DNA from: Lucinisca nassula
Lineage: Eukaryota > Mollusca > Bivalvia > Lucinida > Lucinidae
NCBI GenBank assembly: GCA_963580285.1
Contig: OY757012.1
Coordinates: forward strand, 172,009,994-172,073,993
Reading direction: 5' to 3'
Length of the DNA: 64,000 nt
The notes under the pieces are model-generated. The model saw nothing but the letters and a program-made list of their open reading frames with translations, did not search any database and had not been told where the DNA came from. How positions within the stretch are numbered: the stretch's first letter is position 1; every line of letters begins with the position of its first letter. Position numbers and translations under genes: made by a program. Of this stretch, positions 1-10,984 are shown in pieces.

Positions 1-41
1 CATAGCTAGACAGTTGTTGCTGTCACTATTGTAGCTCATAT

Positions 42-1115
42 TGCACGACCCGCAGAAAAAGCGACCGACTGAAGTCGGTTGATTTTCTAAGAGTGCCCTA
101 AAATCACCGTGTCATTCTGTCAGTCTGTCTGTCCGTCCGTAACCCGTTTGTGAAAATTGGTGATAGTGACTTAACCGCTTGGAATATTTAAACAATTTTT
201 GACATACTGATAGATATCAATGAGATCTAACCAATGAACTTGCGAAATATTACATTCCATTTAGTATAGCCTCGCCGAGGGAAAAAATGTGAAAATTTTC
301 GAACTGCTTCTCCTCGGAAACCGTTGGGCCAATTGAAGTCAAATTTCATGTGGAGGCTCTATGGGATGGGGGAAACCAAAATTTGCTCATGGGGTCCAGG
401 TCATATGACCAAAATGGCCACCAAGCCATATACGGTCTGTCTGTCTGTCCGTCCGTAACCCGTTTGTGAAAATTGGTGATAGTGACTTAACCGCTTGGAA
501 TATATTAACAATTTTTGGCATACTGATAGATATCAATGAGATCTAACCATTGAACTTGCGAAATATGACATTCCATTTAGTATAGCCTCGCCGAGGCGAA
601 AAATGTGAAAATTCTCGAACTGCTTCTCCTCGGAAACCGTTGGGCCGATTAAGGTCAAATTTCATAAGGAGCCTCTATGGGATGGGGGACACCAAAATTG
701 GCTCATGGGGTCCAGGTCACATGACCAAAATGGCCGCCAAGCCATATATAGTAAAAACCCTTCAAAATAGTCTTCTCCAGAACCACTGGGCAGATTTCCA
801 CGAAACTTGATAAATAGCATCTGGGACGTAGGCCCATCATAAATTGCTAAAATGGTGACTCTGGGTTGACCTTGACCTTCTTTGTGCCTAGGTCAAACTT
901 TGACACATATGCTTTTGTATTGGAAAAGTGGGAATTCATTTTTTCCTGCAAACGATTCAGAAAACAGTACTAAAGTATAAGATATATTTTTGCTCCTTAC
1001 GATAAGGCGCATTTATTGGGGGAACCGTTTTAGGTCCAGGTCACATGACCAAAATGGCCACAATACCAATATATGGTAACACTCATAAAGCTAAAAGCAT
1101 CCGGCGGGTCGTGCA
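42..1115. mobile_element. Non-coding element bounded by 12-bp inverted repeats
   Basis: TGCACGACCCGC at 42-53 and its exact reverse complement at 1104-1115 bound about 1.07 kb without a coding frame. Inside the left end is a short hairpin (ACCGAC-TGAA-GTCGGT, 63-78) and next to the right end a 12-bp palindrome (CTTCAGCTGAAG). The body has a roughly 312-bp unit repeated in tandem (126-437 and 438-750), each opening with a GTCTGTCTGTCC/GTCCGT run and closing with GGTCCAGGTCA-ATGACCAAAATGGCC. The layout of a non-autonomous DNA or Helitron-like element with internal tandem units is inferred. No transposase is visible and target duplications were not identified. Confidence 0.55.
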
Positions 1116-1261
1116 CTTCAGCTGAAGCACTGGTTTCTAAACAACCTTCCAATTAAATCTACGCCGCATATCTTTTTTAAAGATATTTCTTGTTTCGAAT
1201 AACATTTTTATGGAAGACGAGTAAAATAAGCTTCATGCTTGTGTTTGAGAACAAAAATCAT

Positions 1262-1555
1262 CACGTGAATAAGGTCGTGAAATGAAAACCCACCTATACC
1301 CCACTTTATATTGAGAAAAACTGGGGTTTACGGGGGTATACATTATTTTTCTTATTTCTGCCCCAAGACATAGGTTGTGGGTACTCGATAGAATCGCCTC
1401 GATGAGGTGGTTCTAACGAGCACCCACAACCTATGTTTGCAGTATTTTTAAGAAAACTATTACAAATTTTCATCAGAAAAGTAGCCATTTTGGAGATGTG
1501 AAGAAATGCACTATGTCGCACGGGTGTGTTATCATAATGAAACCTGACATGACCA
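1262..1555. mobile_element. MITE of the M1 palindromic family
   Basis: The copy has the M1 layout: a left block containing ACCCCACTTTATAT and CTGGGGTTTACGG, then TTTTCTTATTTCTGC, a central hairpin (about 1372-1435) whose arms read ATAGGTTGTGGGTACTCG and its complement around GCCTCGATGAGG, and a right block containing AAAGTAGCCATTTTGG. There is no coding capacity. Other copies lie near 8.4, 10.2, 11.0, 11.5, 20.2, 22.8 and 61.2-61.6 kb. Confidence 0.65.
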
Positions 1556-2082
1556 TTTACTAGTATTCTGAAAACGGTTTTGCTCGGCCGCCAAAGTTGA
1601 AAAACAAAACAAAAACAACAACAAAAACATTTTAACGACATCCTAGGCCAGTTGGTCGATTTAGAGATAATTTCACATAAATGGACCTCCTGTGCCCCTT
1701 TGGCAGTATTGTCAATATAAAGAAAAAACTTTTTTACGACATCTCCGCATAGGGCAATGACCAATTTTCAAAATTATGTAACAGAAATGTTTGTCTTTTG
1801 CCCCTCCACCAAACTTGCTCAAAGTTTTTGCGCGATAAAAAAAATTCAACCGTCAGAGCTTAAGTCAGACAAAAAAAAAAACTTTGAAGCTTATTTTATC
1901 CCAGGTCAATTGCACGATATCAATATAATGTCACAGTTATATTTTACCAAAATCGATTAAATGGTTTCAGTAAGATAAACAAAATGACCACAACACTATA
2001 TTATAATATAATATAAAATATTTAACTGACACTTAACAAAATTGAATACAGACTTAAAAATATATGTTTGTTTGTTTGAGTT

Positions 2083-2400
2083 GAGGTTTTACGTGTCCGT
2101 TAACACTGTTAAGCTTATTTTGGAGACGTTGCTTTCAGTTTTGTGGGATTTTTACCCGACATTGAGATGAAATGACATCTCAAGCCCTACCGCCCATAGA
2201 AACCGCTAGGGTTTAAGGAGCGGTCCGACTCGCATAACCTTTCCTGGGCAGGCTTAGACCTAAGCTGCTAACCAGTGCTCGAGGTCGGTCGGTTTCGGCT
2301 CTTCGCGGAATCACCGTGCAGCCCAAGCTATTTCTCCAGGTCCTGATGGGCGGAGAGGTCCCGAAGGGCGGGGGCGCAGACATAAAAAAGGAAAATAAAA
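2083..2400 (-). mobile_element. SINE-like element S1
   Basis: Read on the minus strand it ends with GACACGTAAAACCTCAACTC followed by a CAAACAAACA tail, and contains GAGATGTCATTTCATCTCA and GTCCCACAAAA-like blocks shared with copies at 36958-37190, 48602-48775 and 50385-50640. It abuts the tail of a PLE copy at 2411. The GGGACGTTAAA-type tail is also seen in the tRNA-derived SINE at 26.8 kb, so one LINE may mobilise both (inference). Confidence 0.6.
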
Positions 2401-2410
2401 GTACAGGCAA

Positions 2411-2563
2411 TGATCAGGAGCCGATACAATTACCTCACGCCTCCCAACAAAGACACAAAAGGGAAAGACACACGAACACGTAGTAACTAAAGCCTTATAA
2501 AAGCAACACTAGCGGATAGGAGAAATGACAGTTACTTTCCCACAAAATGGCCAAATGGGTATC

Positions 2564-2597
<34 letters not shown>

Positions 2598-2795
2598 TAC
2601 AAGCAATACACACCTGCAAAGACATACTATAACAAATAATAAACCACGACAGAAGAACCGCCTTAGGGCGGTCAGCAAAATATTTATCTTGGGGTCTTAA
2701 ATCGATTTTACTTTGCCATTATCCTCGCCCCTGTTTCTGTCGTGGTTTAGACAAATAATTGGTTCAGTGGGCATATAGGCTTTTTAATTTTCGTT
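2411..2795 (-). mobile_element. PLE-A retroelement 3' end, degraded
   Basis: This is a 5'-truncated copy. It has the A-type 3' terminus (CAATGATCAGGAGCC on +) followed by the conserved UTR blocks (TTTCCCACAAAATGGCC, AAGAACCGCCTTAGGG, AAATCGATTTTAC). A run of about 31 A (2565-2595) has expanded inside it. At 2796 it is joined head-to-head with the next copy on the opposite strand. Confidence 0.75.
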
Positions 2796-3330
2796 GGTAC
2801 CTGATGCTCTGTGTCTGGTTTGGCCCATCGTAGACTAACTGTTGGTCTTCTTTTGATCGTGATTTTTTGTTGTTTGTTGCTGTCGAGTCCTCACCGTTTT
2901 CTCAAGTCCATGTATGTTTGATTTTTGTGTTCTCGGAGTTGTAGCACTGATGAGTTAGGAAGCCTTCATGGGGCTGAATAAATTATTTGTTAAAATCGCG
3001 ACGGAATTAAGTGCGAGGATTGCGGCCGCTTAAAATCGATTAAATCCCCCATCCCCACCCCAATGAAATACTTTTCACTGACTGTTCCAAGGCGGTTCTT
3101 CTGTCGGGATTCATTTTTTATAGTTCGTATTTGAATGTTTGTATGGCTCAAATATTTTTGTTTTAGATAGCCAATTGGTCATTATGTGGGAAAATAAGTG
3201 TCATTTTGATTTTCCGCTGTTGGTGTTTTCATTAGAGTCTAGTTACTTCGTGTTCCTTTCCCTTTGGTGTCTCTGATGGGAGGGATGGATTTCTAACCAT
3301 TGCATTCACTTCTACTGTTACTTCAACATT
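2796..3330 (+). mobile_element. PLE-A retroelement 3' end
   Basis: The + strand copy of the A-type 3' UTR runs from GTTGGTACCTGATGCTCTG to the terminal CATTGCATTCACTTCTAC. With the preceding minus-strand copy it forms a head-to-head pair with both 3' ends facing outward. Confidence 0.75.
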
Positions 3331-3344
3331 CTAATCTAAGAGAG

Positions 3345-4238
3345 TAAAGATTCATGCACAAACATAATTGGTGAGGATTAAACAGTTTTTTCGCTTATGA
3401 AGAGCATAAAATTTGTACATTATGTTTATGTCAGAAAATGTGTGAAGCTCTCACTTTTCTAATTTATAATATTTGTATAAGAATTGGTACGAAGTTATTT
3501 AGACAAAATGTGGGTATTCCGATGGGTACGAATTGCGCACTTCTTGTAGCCGATCTGTTCTTGTTTTGTTATAAAAGAAAAATAGCCAATTGGCCATTTT
3601 GTGGGAAAGTAACTGTCCTTATGGCTTTCCGCTAGTGATGTTTTCATAAGGGTCTTGTTGTTTCATGTTTGAGTTTATTTCCCTTTGATGTCTCTGATGG
3701 GAGCTGTGGGTTAATTGTATCGATTCCTGATCATTGCCTTCACTTCTATTTTACATGATGTCCCATTCCGTTGAAACCAATCTGAAAGCCTTTAGCTCGA
3801 CTTCTAAATATTTGGATAATTTATTCAATATTGACAATTCCAATTTCGATGGTTTTATCATTCAAATTTACCCCTAGAACTTCAGTTTAATAAAACAAAT
3901 ACTTCTGATACCGAGGCCATCTTTTAGGATTTGCATTTATCTATTGCAGATGGGTTTGTTTGCTGCAAAATATGATAAACGCGATGATTTTGATTTAGAG
4001 ATTGTAAACTTTCCTTTCTTTGATGGTGATTTTCCTCACGCGACATCCTATGGCGTTTATATTTAGCATTTAAAACGATTTTTACAGAGTGTCTAGTCAT
4101 GTATCTGCTTTCAAATATCGTTATAAATTGTTCACCGGTATCATACACTACGCAAAGCCTTACTAAATTTTATAGACGTCATTCCCATGCTTTAAAAGAT
4201 TCAAGGTATATAGGAAACCGAATTTTATGTTGACTTAG
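3345..4238 (+). pseudogene. PLE RT fragment, broken, with nested 3'-UTR insert
   Basis: Translation shows the RT box VGIPMGTNCA-LLVADLFLFCY near 3505-3575, then the active-site region as SKYLDNLFNIDN near 3805-3840 (second Asp replaced by Asn), the post-RT FLD region and IYDKRDDFD-like residues to about 4020, and further C-terminal RT sequence to 4238. An A-type 3' UTR piece (3577-3752, plus strand) is inserted between the GTNCA and active-site boxes. Multiple stops and frameshifts show that it is dead. Confidence 0.75.
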
Positions 4239-4242
4239 TAGA

Positions 4243-5115
4243 TAAAAAATAGAAGTGAGGGCAATGATCAGGAATCGATACAATTTACCCACAGCTCCCA
4301 TCAGAGACACCAAAAGGAAAGAGAAACAAACACAAAACAACTAGACCTTAATTGAAACATCAACAGCGGAAAGCTAAAAGGACACTTACTTTCCTCAAAA
4401 ATGGCTAATTGGCTATCCAAAACAAAATAATATAAGCGATACACACACTCAAAGACAAGCCATAACAAAAATAAACTGCGACAGAAGAACCGCCTTTGAA
4501 CGGTCAGTGAAACGAAATCACCTAAAATTGATTTTACGTGGCCACAATCATCGCTCTTACTTCCGTCGCGAATTAGACAAATAATTTGCTCAGTCCGCAT
4601 GAAGGCCTCTTAACTCATCAGTGCAACCTCGCCGTGAACACAAACATCAAACAACCACAGAGATGAAACAACAGTGAGGACTCGACAGCAAGAAACCACT
4701 AAAATGTTGGAGAAAAAGAAAACCAACAATTAGACTCCGATGAGCCCAAGCAGAGACAGAGCATCAGGCACCAACCAACATTACATAAACTTAGATTCTT
4801 TCTAATTCTCAGTAAGCCTTTACGCTGGAACCGTCATAGAATGTGAGGCCCGACCAACCGGTGTGCAATTAAAGAGGGAAGCAAAGTTGTCAACCGTGAT
4901 TGTGATAACTACCATGCATGCAGTTTGTCGTATAACATTTATGTCGTACCCAATCTTTGTATATCGAAGAACGATTTTACGAAATTTGATGCTAAAGTCA
5001 TTGCAATTATATATTTTCTGAATTTATATACTAAGTAACCATACAATTCGGGTTTCAACAGACCTTGTTGCAGAAGAGATTTAAGTCCAACTTTTAATTT
5101 TGAAATAAATTCATC
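4243..5115 (-). mobile_element. PLE-A copy: 3' UTR plus RT C-terminus
   Basis: The A-type 3' end starts at 4243 on +, runs through the full UTR to about 4800, then into the RT C-terminal coding region (minus-strand residues LKSLLQQGL and LVYKFRK near 5000-5090). At about 5115-5120 it meets a plus-strand PLE fragment, another head-to-head pair. Confidence 0.75.
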
Positions 5116-5119
5116 AACA

Positions 5120-5320
5120 TATATACTTGCAAAGACTTCAGTACCCAATTAAGTAAAACAATTATACTGTATAAAATGATTGGGTGCAACATACTGCATG
5201 GATGCTAGTTAGCCCGGTCGCGGTTGGTGAAATTGCGTCCCTCTCTGATTGCACGCCCGTAGGTTAGGTCTCAGATTCTGTGACGGTTCTGGCGTAGGGG
5301 CTTGCTTAGAATCAAAATTG
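5120..5320 (+). pseudogene. PLE RT C-terminal fragment
   Basis: This is degraded coding sequence for the last part of the RT protein. The blocks CTTCAGTACCCAATT, GATTGGGTGCAACAT and CCTCTCTGATTGCACGCC match the same stretch in intact copies at 34.9-35.1 and 59.9-60.1 kb. The reading frame is broken and the copy ends soon after the RT stop region. Confidence 0.6.
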
Positions 5321-5523
5321 GCACGTACCTGGCTACCTGTTCAATATAGATTCATATAAGGAAAACTCTTAAAGTCTTTTTGTCTATAACCAAGCCCAGG
5401 TATTTGATATATGAATTGTAGTTTTATGTAGTGGGCCTATATGATTGTTCAAACTTTGGTTCTAAGGCCAAATATATTGCTCTGTCCCTGTGGTTAAAGA
5501 CCTATGTAGGCACAATTTAAACA

Positions 5524-5886
5524 CAGTAGAAGTGAAAGCAATGATCAGGAATCGATACAGTTAACCCATAGCTCCCATCAGACACACCAAATGGAAAGAA
5601 ACACAAACATGGAACAACTAGACCCTAATGGAAACATAAATGGCGGAAAGCCAAAAGGGTAGTTACTTTTCCACAAAATGGCCAATTGGCTATCCAAAGC
5701 AAAATAATATAAGAGATACACACACTCAAAGACAAGCCATAACAAAAATAAACCAAGACAGAAGAACCACATTGGAACGGTCAGTGAAACGAATTCCACT
5801 GGGGGACTTAAATCGATTTTACGTGGCCACCCTTACTTCCGTCGAGCCTTAGAAAAATAATTTGATCAGTCCGCATGAAACCTTCA
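5524..5886 (-). mobile_element. PLE-A 3' end, truncated
   Basis: This is an A-type 3' UTR from its terminus (AGAAGTGAAAGCAATGATC on +) to the GTCCGCATGAA block, about 360 bp, then unrelated sequence. No coding part is retained. Confidence 0.75.
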
Positions 5887-6640
5887 TGTTAATCGAGTAG
5901 ATGGATACCATAGCTACATTAATGTAGGGGTATAGTTATGTCACACCTCCTGGTAAGGTGCCAACTGGGGTAAACATGTCTTAAGGGAACGGTGAAATCA
6001 CGATTTGTTTTACATACTGCATTTTCATTATGTTTTCTCCGATATCCTGCCCCTTATTTTCTGGTAAATATTATAATTATCGATTAACTAGAAAAACTAG
6101 CTGCAGGGAAATAGGGATGTGATTGTGTCGCGTTCCCTGAAAGGGCTGTCACATGGGTTCGAACTGTGTCAAGTAAGCAGAAAATTCGGACTGTTTTGAA
6201 TATAACGAAATGTAATATTTTTTGCTCGATTTACGTGTTCATTCCATTAGTTCTACAAACAAGTATGTTTGTTGCCCTTTTGTGACTTTGTTTGGTGAAA
6301 TAATGTTTTGACTGTTGTAAATTAGTTAATGTCGTTTGAAATGCCCAATTTATAGGTTATATGATTTTTTTTAGAAAGCTAGTTCTTGTTAAAACGAACG
6401 GTACTGCCTTCATTAGCTGTTTATCTCTTGCATACTTTTATTAAAATCTAAAACCAGCGTTTGTGCATTCCAACCACGATTATTGTGGTATTTAGCCATT
6501 ATTTGGCACTAAGCAACTACGAACAATAACTTGGCCGAAATTGTTTGTCGCGATTCGGATACAATGGAGTAATTATTGTTCTCACTATCGTACGGTAAAA
6601 TGTTTCTATTTGCAGTCTTGATTTCGGTGTCCACTTTGAT
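5887..6640. other. Unassigned intergenic or intronic sequence
   Basis: AT-rich single-copy-looking sequence between a PLE fragment and the cysteine-motif reading frame at 6.65 kb. I looked for CUB-type exons with matching phases and saw none that were convincing. Confidence 0.4.
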
Positions 6641-6652
6641 TTTATATGGATA

Positions 6653-6919
6653 ATGCAATCAGTTGTCAATATAAATGTGTCTACTGATAAAAACAATAAT
6701 CTGTTTAGATTAAAGGGATATCAGTGGAAAACTGAGTATACTGGAAAAGAGTTAAATGAGATTTCATCATCGGCTGACATGAGTGCTGGGCATGAAGGAA
6801 GCAACAACCTTTCATGGTGCATGTGCAGATTTTGCTCATCAATGTTCACACTGCGGGAAAGTACACTTCCGTTGTCCACCCAAGGCTTCGTTGTTGAAAT
6901 ACAAATATTAGTAAGATAA
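6653..6919 (+). other. Open frame with a WCxCxxC motif, unassigned
   Basis: A short open frame contains WCMCRFCSSMFTLRES about two thirds along. The spacing W-C-x-C-x2-C-x2-M recalls the cysteine-rich intracellular domain at the C-terminus of P2X7-type receptors, which is abundant as stand-alone copies in bivalve genomes. The +1 frame of the same DNA reads HQCSHCGKVHFRCP, which also looks zinc-knuckle-like. Neither frame has convincing splice sites. It may be a gene relic or chance. Confidence 0.25.
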
Positions 6920-7012
6920 TAATTGTCATTTATTCGCTGTCCAAAATCACCCCAGAAGAAGATAACTTTACGAATTGATCCAAAATAAAAAGTTGCAAAA
7001 TGCAGCCTAAAA

Positions 7013-7172
7013 AGAAGTGAAGGCAATGCTCAGGAATCAATACAATTAACCCACAGCTCCCATCAGAGACACCAAAGGGAAAGAAACACAAACATGAATC
7101 AATTAGACCCTAATGGAAGCATCAATAGAGGATAGCCAAACGGACAGTTACTTTCCCACAAAATGGCCAATT
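7013..7172 (-). mobile_element. PLE-A 3' end, 160 bp
   Basis: This short A-type copy runs from AGAAGTGAAGGCAATG to TTTCCCACAAAATGGCC on the + strand, then stops abruptly. It is one of several very short, precisely 3'-anchored fragments. Confidence 0.75.
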
Positions 7173-7231
7173 AAACCCAAAAGCATTGCTTCGTTTCTTC
7201 AAAACGCTAAACAAATATATATTTAAACATC

Positions 7232-7234
<3 letters not shown>

Positions 7235-7304
<70 letters not shown>

Positions 7305-7315
7305 GAGAGAGAGAG
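7235..7315. repeat. (GA)n microsatellite
   Basis: About 80 bp of nearly perfect GA dinucleotides with one GC interruption. Confidence 0.95.
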
Positions 7316-7319
7316 CACA

Positions 7320-8217
7320 ATTTTTGTCCAATGAAACGATATTCTTCAAAATGATTCTCGCATACTATGTTCTGTGTAGAATAAGCATAAGTCTTTTTAT
7401 CTAGCTTCTATATTCAAAGTGCGTGGATTCATCCTTCACACATATAGGCAACGGAAGTAAGAAACATTTGCAAATATATTGATATTATCATAAAAGAAAA
7501 GCACCAATAATCGCTATTAACGATTTTAAAATATATGCAGTGGCAAGTGGCACCATGATATGGTCTAATCTGCTCTTGGCAGAGGACAATGTGAGAACAC
7601 ATCAAGAGAACAAGAAATCTGGGTGGACTAGTATAAGCATCCAAGTAACTTCATATAACTATTTATTTTGGCGTCGACGTTTGTACCAAATTTCAAGTCG
7701 ATGAATTGCGCAGCTCTGAAAGTCAAATACTTTTTTCTACTATCCAGATTATGAATAATGATGACATATATCTACAATTTGGCTAGTAGAAAGAAAATAA
7801 CTAATCTTTAGTGAAGGAGCCGTCACGAAAACTCGGCCATTTAGTGTTGACTCCTTTATTTATATAGTAAAATTGAGGTTTAAATGGTTACATTTTTCTT
7901 CGTATTTCTGGTCGTCAGTATGGTTTGAAGGTTCTCGTTAGAACCGCTCGCCATGTAGATTGCGACGTGTTCCCATAAACTGTATTTTAAAAGCAATTAT
8001 GAAGAGAAGCGTTACTTGTATCTGAAAAGTATCATTTTTGTGGGGTTGTAAAATTTTTAATATATTTAAATAGGCGTGTACTCGTATTGGCGATGAAATA
8101 GTCAATTCAAAATAATCTGTATGGATTTGGATATGCGGACAATCTGGTGTCTCGAGAACTCTCGTAAAATCTCGATTGTCCCCGAGCTACTGATATGTAT
8201 ATTATGATTTTAGTTTA
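7320..8217. other. Unassigned sequence with an M1 remnant
   Basis: No gene is visible. A decayed M1 MITE core lies at about 7853-7955 (AAATTGAGGTTTAAA, TCTCGTTAGAACCGC). A 33-bp PLE-A terminus follows at 8218-8250. Confidence 0.4.
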
Positions 8218-8433
8218 AAAATAGAAATAAATGCATTGATCAGGAATAGATAAACACTCATGCTGTTATATTGATATACAACTTGAGCATTAAATAATTT
8301 TGTGAACTTGTAATGGGAGTGGTATAGCAAATGCATTTATCCCTTTTCCCCACTTTATTGTTGCAATGTCATTATTTCAGTTTTAGCTGCTGAAGTGATT
8401 CCTTGAGAATTATATTAGATCAGTGACCTGATC

Positions 8434-8672
8434 ATCACGAAAACATGCCTATATAATTTTTACCCCCCTGAACCCCACTTTTATATGGTAAAACTGGGGT
8501 TTACAGGGGTAAACATTATTTTTCTTATTTCTGCTCTAAAATATAGATTGTGGGTACTCGTTAGAACCGCCTCAATGAGCAGAAATAAGAAAAATTTCAA
8601 AAATTTTCAGCATAAAATGTTCATTTTTTCGGCGATAAAGGTTACAATGTATTTGTAAAGGCGTGTTTTCGT
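8434..8672. mobile_element. M1 MITE with terminal inverted repeats
   Basis: The left end ATCACGAAAACATGCCTATA and right end AGGCGTGTTTTCGTAAT are near-perfect inverted repeats. The interior carries ACCCCACTTTTATATGG, CTGGGGTTTACAGG and half of the central hairpin. One arm of the hairpin is lost, so the element is internally deleted. Confidence 0.7.
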
Positions 8673-8869
8673 AATGTTAAATGGCAGACTCCTGCTGCAA
8701 GTGAAAACAATCCAATACCTGGGTAACTGACGTGTTTTTAGAGCACTATATGGGTATGGTTTTCATCTTGCAGATAGCCTGTAAAAATGGTATTGAATAA
8801 AAGCTGAATAATCATTAAAAATCGATTTTACAATGTTATAACCCTCAGTTTTAGCTCTGGTGTACTCGC

Positions 8870-9512
8870 ACCAGAAAAAAATAAATGATTTCACGAAATT
8901 GAGTACTTAAACATTGCACGCCTATATTTTTCTGAATTTATGTTCTAAGTAGTAGAAGTAAAACAAAGATCTGGAATCGATACAATTAACTTACTCTACC
9001 CATCAAAGACACCAAAGGGAAAGAAACACAAACATGAAGCGACCAGACCATAATGGAAACCTAAACAAAGGATGGCCATAAGGACAGTTACTTTCCCACA
9101 AAATTGCCAATGGCCATCCAAAACCAAAAGACACAAGTGATACACACAGTAAGTAGTAACAAACAACAACATAAATAAACCGCCACAGAAGAACCGCCTT
9201 GGAACGGTCAGCGGAAAGAATTCCACTGGTGGGGGTGGGTGGGGGGGGCTTAAATCGATTTTACATGGCCATAATCCTCGCCCTTACCTCTGTCGCGGTA
9301 TACACTAATTTTGTTTAGTCCGCATGAAGGCTTTCTAACTCATCAGTGTAACATCCCCGAGAACAAGTCACCGTGAAATTCGGATACCGGTAGGCCTTGT
9401 TTCAGAAGAAATTTTATGTCCAACATTAAAGTTTGAAACTAAATCGAAATGAAATTATAAAATTGTTTTAAGACTTTGCTGAGGTTATTGTACTAATAGT
9501 CCTGATTTTTGC
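8870..9512 (-). pseudogene. PLE RT C-terminal relic split by a B-type copy
   Basis: Minus-strand RT C-terminal sequence occupies 8870-8947 and resumes at 9366-9512 with no loss of register, as judged from intact copies. The intervening 8948-9365 is a separate 5'-truncated B-type 3' UTR (AGTAGAAGTAAAACAAAGATC on +). AAGT occurs on both sides of the insert and may be a short target duplication. Confidence 0.7.
8948..9365 (-). mobile_element. PLE-B 3' end, nested
   Basis: This is a B-type 3' UTR with its full terminus, the GGATGGCCATAAGGACAG block and a G-rich tract near 9227-9250 at the homopolymer-prone site found in other copies. It is inserted into the RT relic that flanks it. Confidence 0.75.
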
Positions 9513-10039
9513 GAACAAATGTTTCTGTGTTAAATGTTGCGAATTGCATCTGAAGCTAGGCGAAGATTTGTAGACAGTGAAAGGTCAATACCCATATATG
9601 ACAATGACATCTCCCACCAAATAAGTTTGGAGTGGTCCATTTCCAAATATAGGGATGCACGGTTTGTTTTGCTTGCGGTATGTTTTGCAAAATGTATGTA
9701 CTTTAAGCAAACATTGTAGACCTAGTTCAGAAGCATTTTTTTCTGTGGCGTCTGATATGGGTCTACACAGGTTACAAATATACCAAACAAGGGCCGCTAG
9801 GCATATGTGGGTTAGTCCCGCCCCGACCCACGTTAGCTTGTGCCGTCAACCGTTCCAATGCTGTTTTGTCGTGCTGCTCTTGCTTTTCCTCAACATAGAT
9901 CTGCATTTTGTACTTTATCAATCATTTGTCTATAAATGCTTAGCGCTTTTTGTTTTGCACGTTCTCATTTTCTCTTCCTTCTGGTGCCAAAGGTGGGCTA
10001 CGTTTTGTAATTTTTCATTTTAAATATTTACACTGAAAA
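9513..10039. other. Sequence with a short diverged repeat
   Basis: 9620-9780 resembles 23185-23330 (AGTGGTCCATTTC and the GGCGTCTGATATGGG / GGCGTCTGATCTGGG blocks), so the open frames here are repeat-derived rather than genic. A PLE-A 3' terminus fragment follows at 10040-10104. Confidence 0.45.
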
Positions 10040-10144
10040 AAGAAGAAGTAAAGTCGATGATCAGGTATCGATACGATAAACTCACAGCTCCCATTAGAGA
10101 CAACATTTTGAAATCTCATTTTTTCTTATTTTCTCTTACACCAG

Positions 10145-10172
10145 AGTTTGTCACTCAGATGACGTTGTTAAT
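10145..10172 (+). CDS. CUB-module exon end (candidate microexon)
   Basis: A strong pyrimidine tract and CAG end at 10144, and a consensus donor GTAAGT begins at 10173. Read in phase 2, the 28 bases give VCHSDDVVN, which fits the C-x2-D-x-V turn that closes the first half of a CUB domain and parallels the GCKSDFLSV end of the exon at 50666. It leaves in phase 0, matching the next exon. The frame also stays open upstream (EISFFLIFSYTR), which would fit a CUB beta strand. The exon may therefore be longer and cut short by the PLE-A fragment at 10040-10104. Which reading is right cannot be told from sequence alone. Confidence 0.45.
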
Positions 10173-10204
10173 GTAAGTAAACGTATGCCATAATTTTATC
10201 ATAA

Positions 10205-10975
10205 AATTATAGTTTTCATAAAATAATGTCAATGTGAAATGAAAACCCTTCAAAACCCCACTTCATTTAGAGAAAAGTTTGGTTTCAGGGGTTATTCGTT
10301 ATGTTTCTCTTATTTTTGCTCAAATACATAAATTGTGGGTACTTGTTAAATCGCCCTATTGAGGCGGTTCTAAATAAAAGTGAAGAAAATGATCAGGAAT
10401 CGATACAATTACCACACAGCTCCTATCAGAGACACCGATGGGAAAGAAACGGAAACATGAAACAACATACCCTAATGGAAATATCAATAGCTGAACGCCA
10501 AAAGGACAGTTACTTTCTCACAAAATGGCCAGTTGGCTATCCAAAACAAAATAATATAAGCGATACAAACACTCAAAGACAAACCATAACATAAATAAAC
10601 CACGACAAAAGAACCGCCTTGGAATGGTCAGTGAAACGAGTTCCAATGGGGGGCTTAAATCAATTTTACGTGACCACAATCCTCGCCCTTACTTCCGTCG
10701 GGGTTTAGATACAATTTGTTCAGCCCGCATGAAGGCCTCCTAACTGTTCAATGCAGCATCTCCGTGAAAACAAAACAAAAACAAACAAACAAACAAACAA
10801 CCACAGAGATGAAACAACGGTTGGGACTCGACAGCAATAAACCACTGAAATGCTAAAGAAAACCATCTTACTTGCACTCACAATCTATATTTGGGCCAGA
10901 AATAAGAAAAAGTATCGTTGTCAGAAAAATGTTATCTCTAGAGATAAAACAGACGCCAGTTTAGCACGTAATGAT
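10205..10975. mobile_element. M1 MITE split by a PLE-A copy
   Basis: The left half (10205-10373) ends inside the central hairpin at GAGGCGGTTCTA. The right half resumes near 10869 with CACTCACAATCTATAT and AGAAATAAGAAAAA. Between them is a 5'-truncated minus-strand A-type PLE copy (10374-10868) carrying most of the 3' UTR. The MITE lies in the intron between the first two CUB exons. Confidence 0.7.
10374..10868 (-). mobile_element. PLE-A 3' end inside a MITE
   Basis: This A-type 3' UTR runs from its terminus to the GAAATGCTAAAG block. A CAAACAAACAAA microsatellite has expanded near 10775-10800. It is inserted near the centre of symmetry of the M1 palindrome. Confidence 0.75.
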
Positions 10976-10984
10976 CTGTCATTT

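Noticed and set aside
1306..1764. 152-codon minus-strand frame
   Set aside because: It runs through the M1 MITE hairpin and has low-complexity content; no domain or splice support.
5578..5799. Recurrent 60-110 codon hydrophobic frames (FFCRGLFLLWLVF type) as small membrane proteins
   Set aside because: They occur in every copy of the PLE 3' UTR, differ by frameshifts between copies and start inconsistently, so they are most simply UTR sequence read in one frame. A conserved small ORF in the UTR consensus was not excluded.
7186..7404. Arg-Glu-rich protein
   Set aside because: Translation of the (GA)n microsatellite.
9534..9719. Frame with ISLEWSISKY as a CUB first-half exon
   Set aside because: The same region matches a repeat at 23.2 kb, and its possible donor phases do not fit the 10145 exon.
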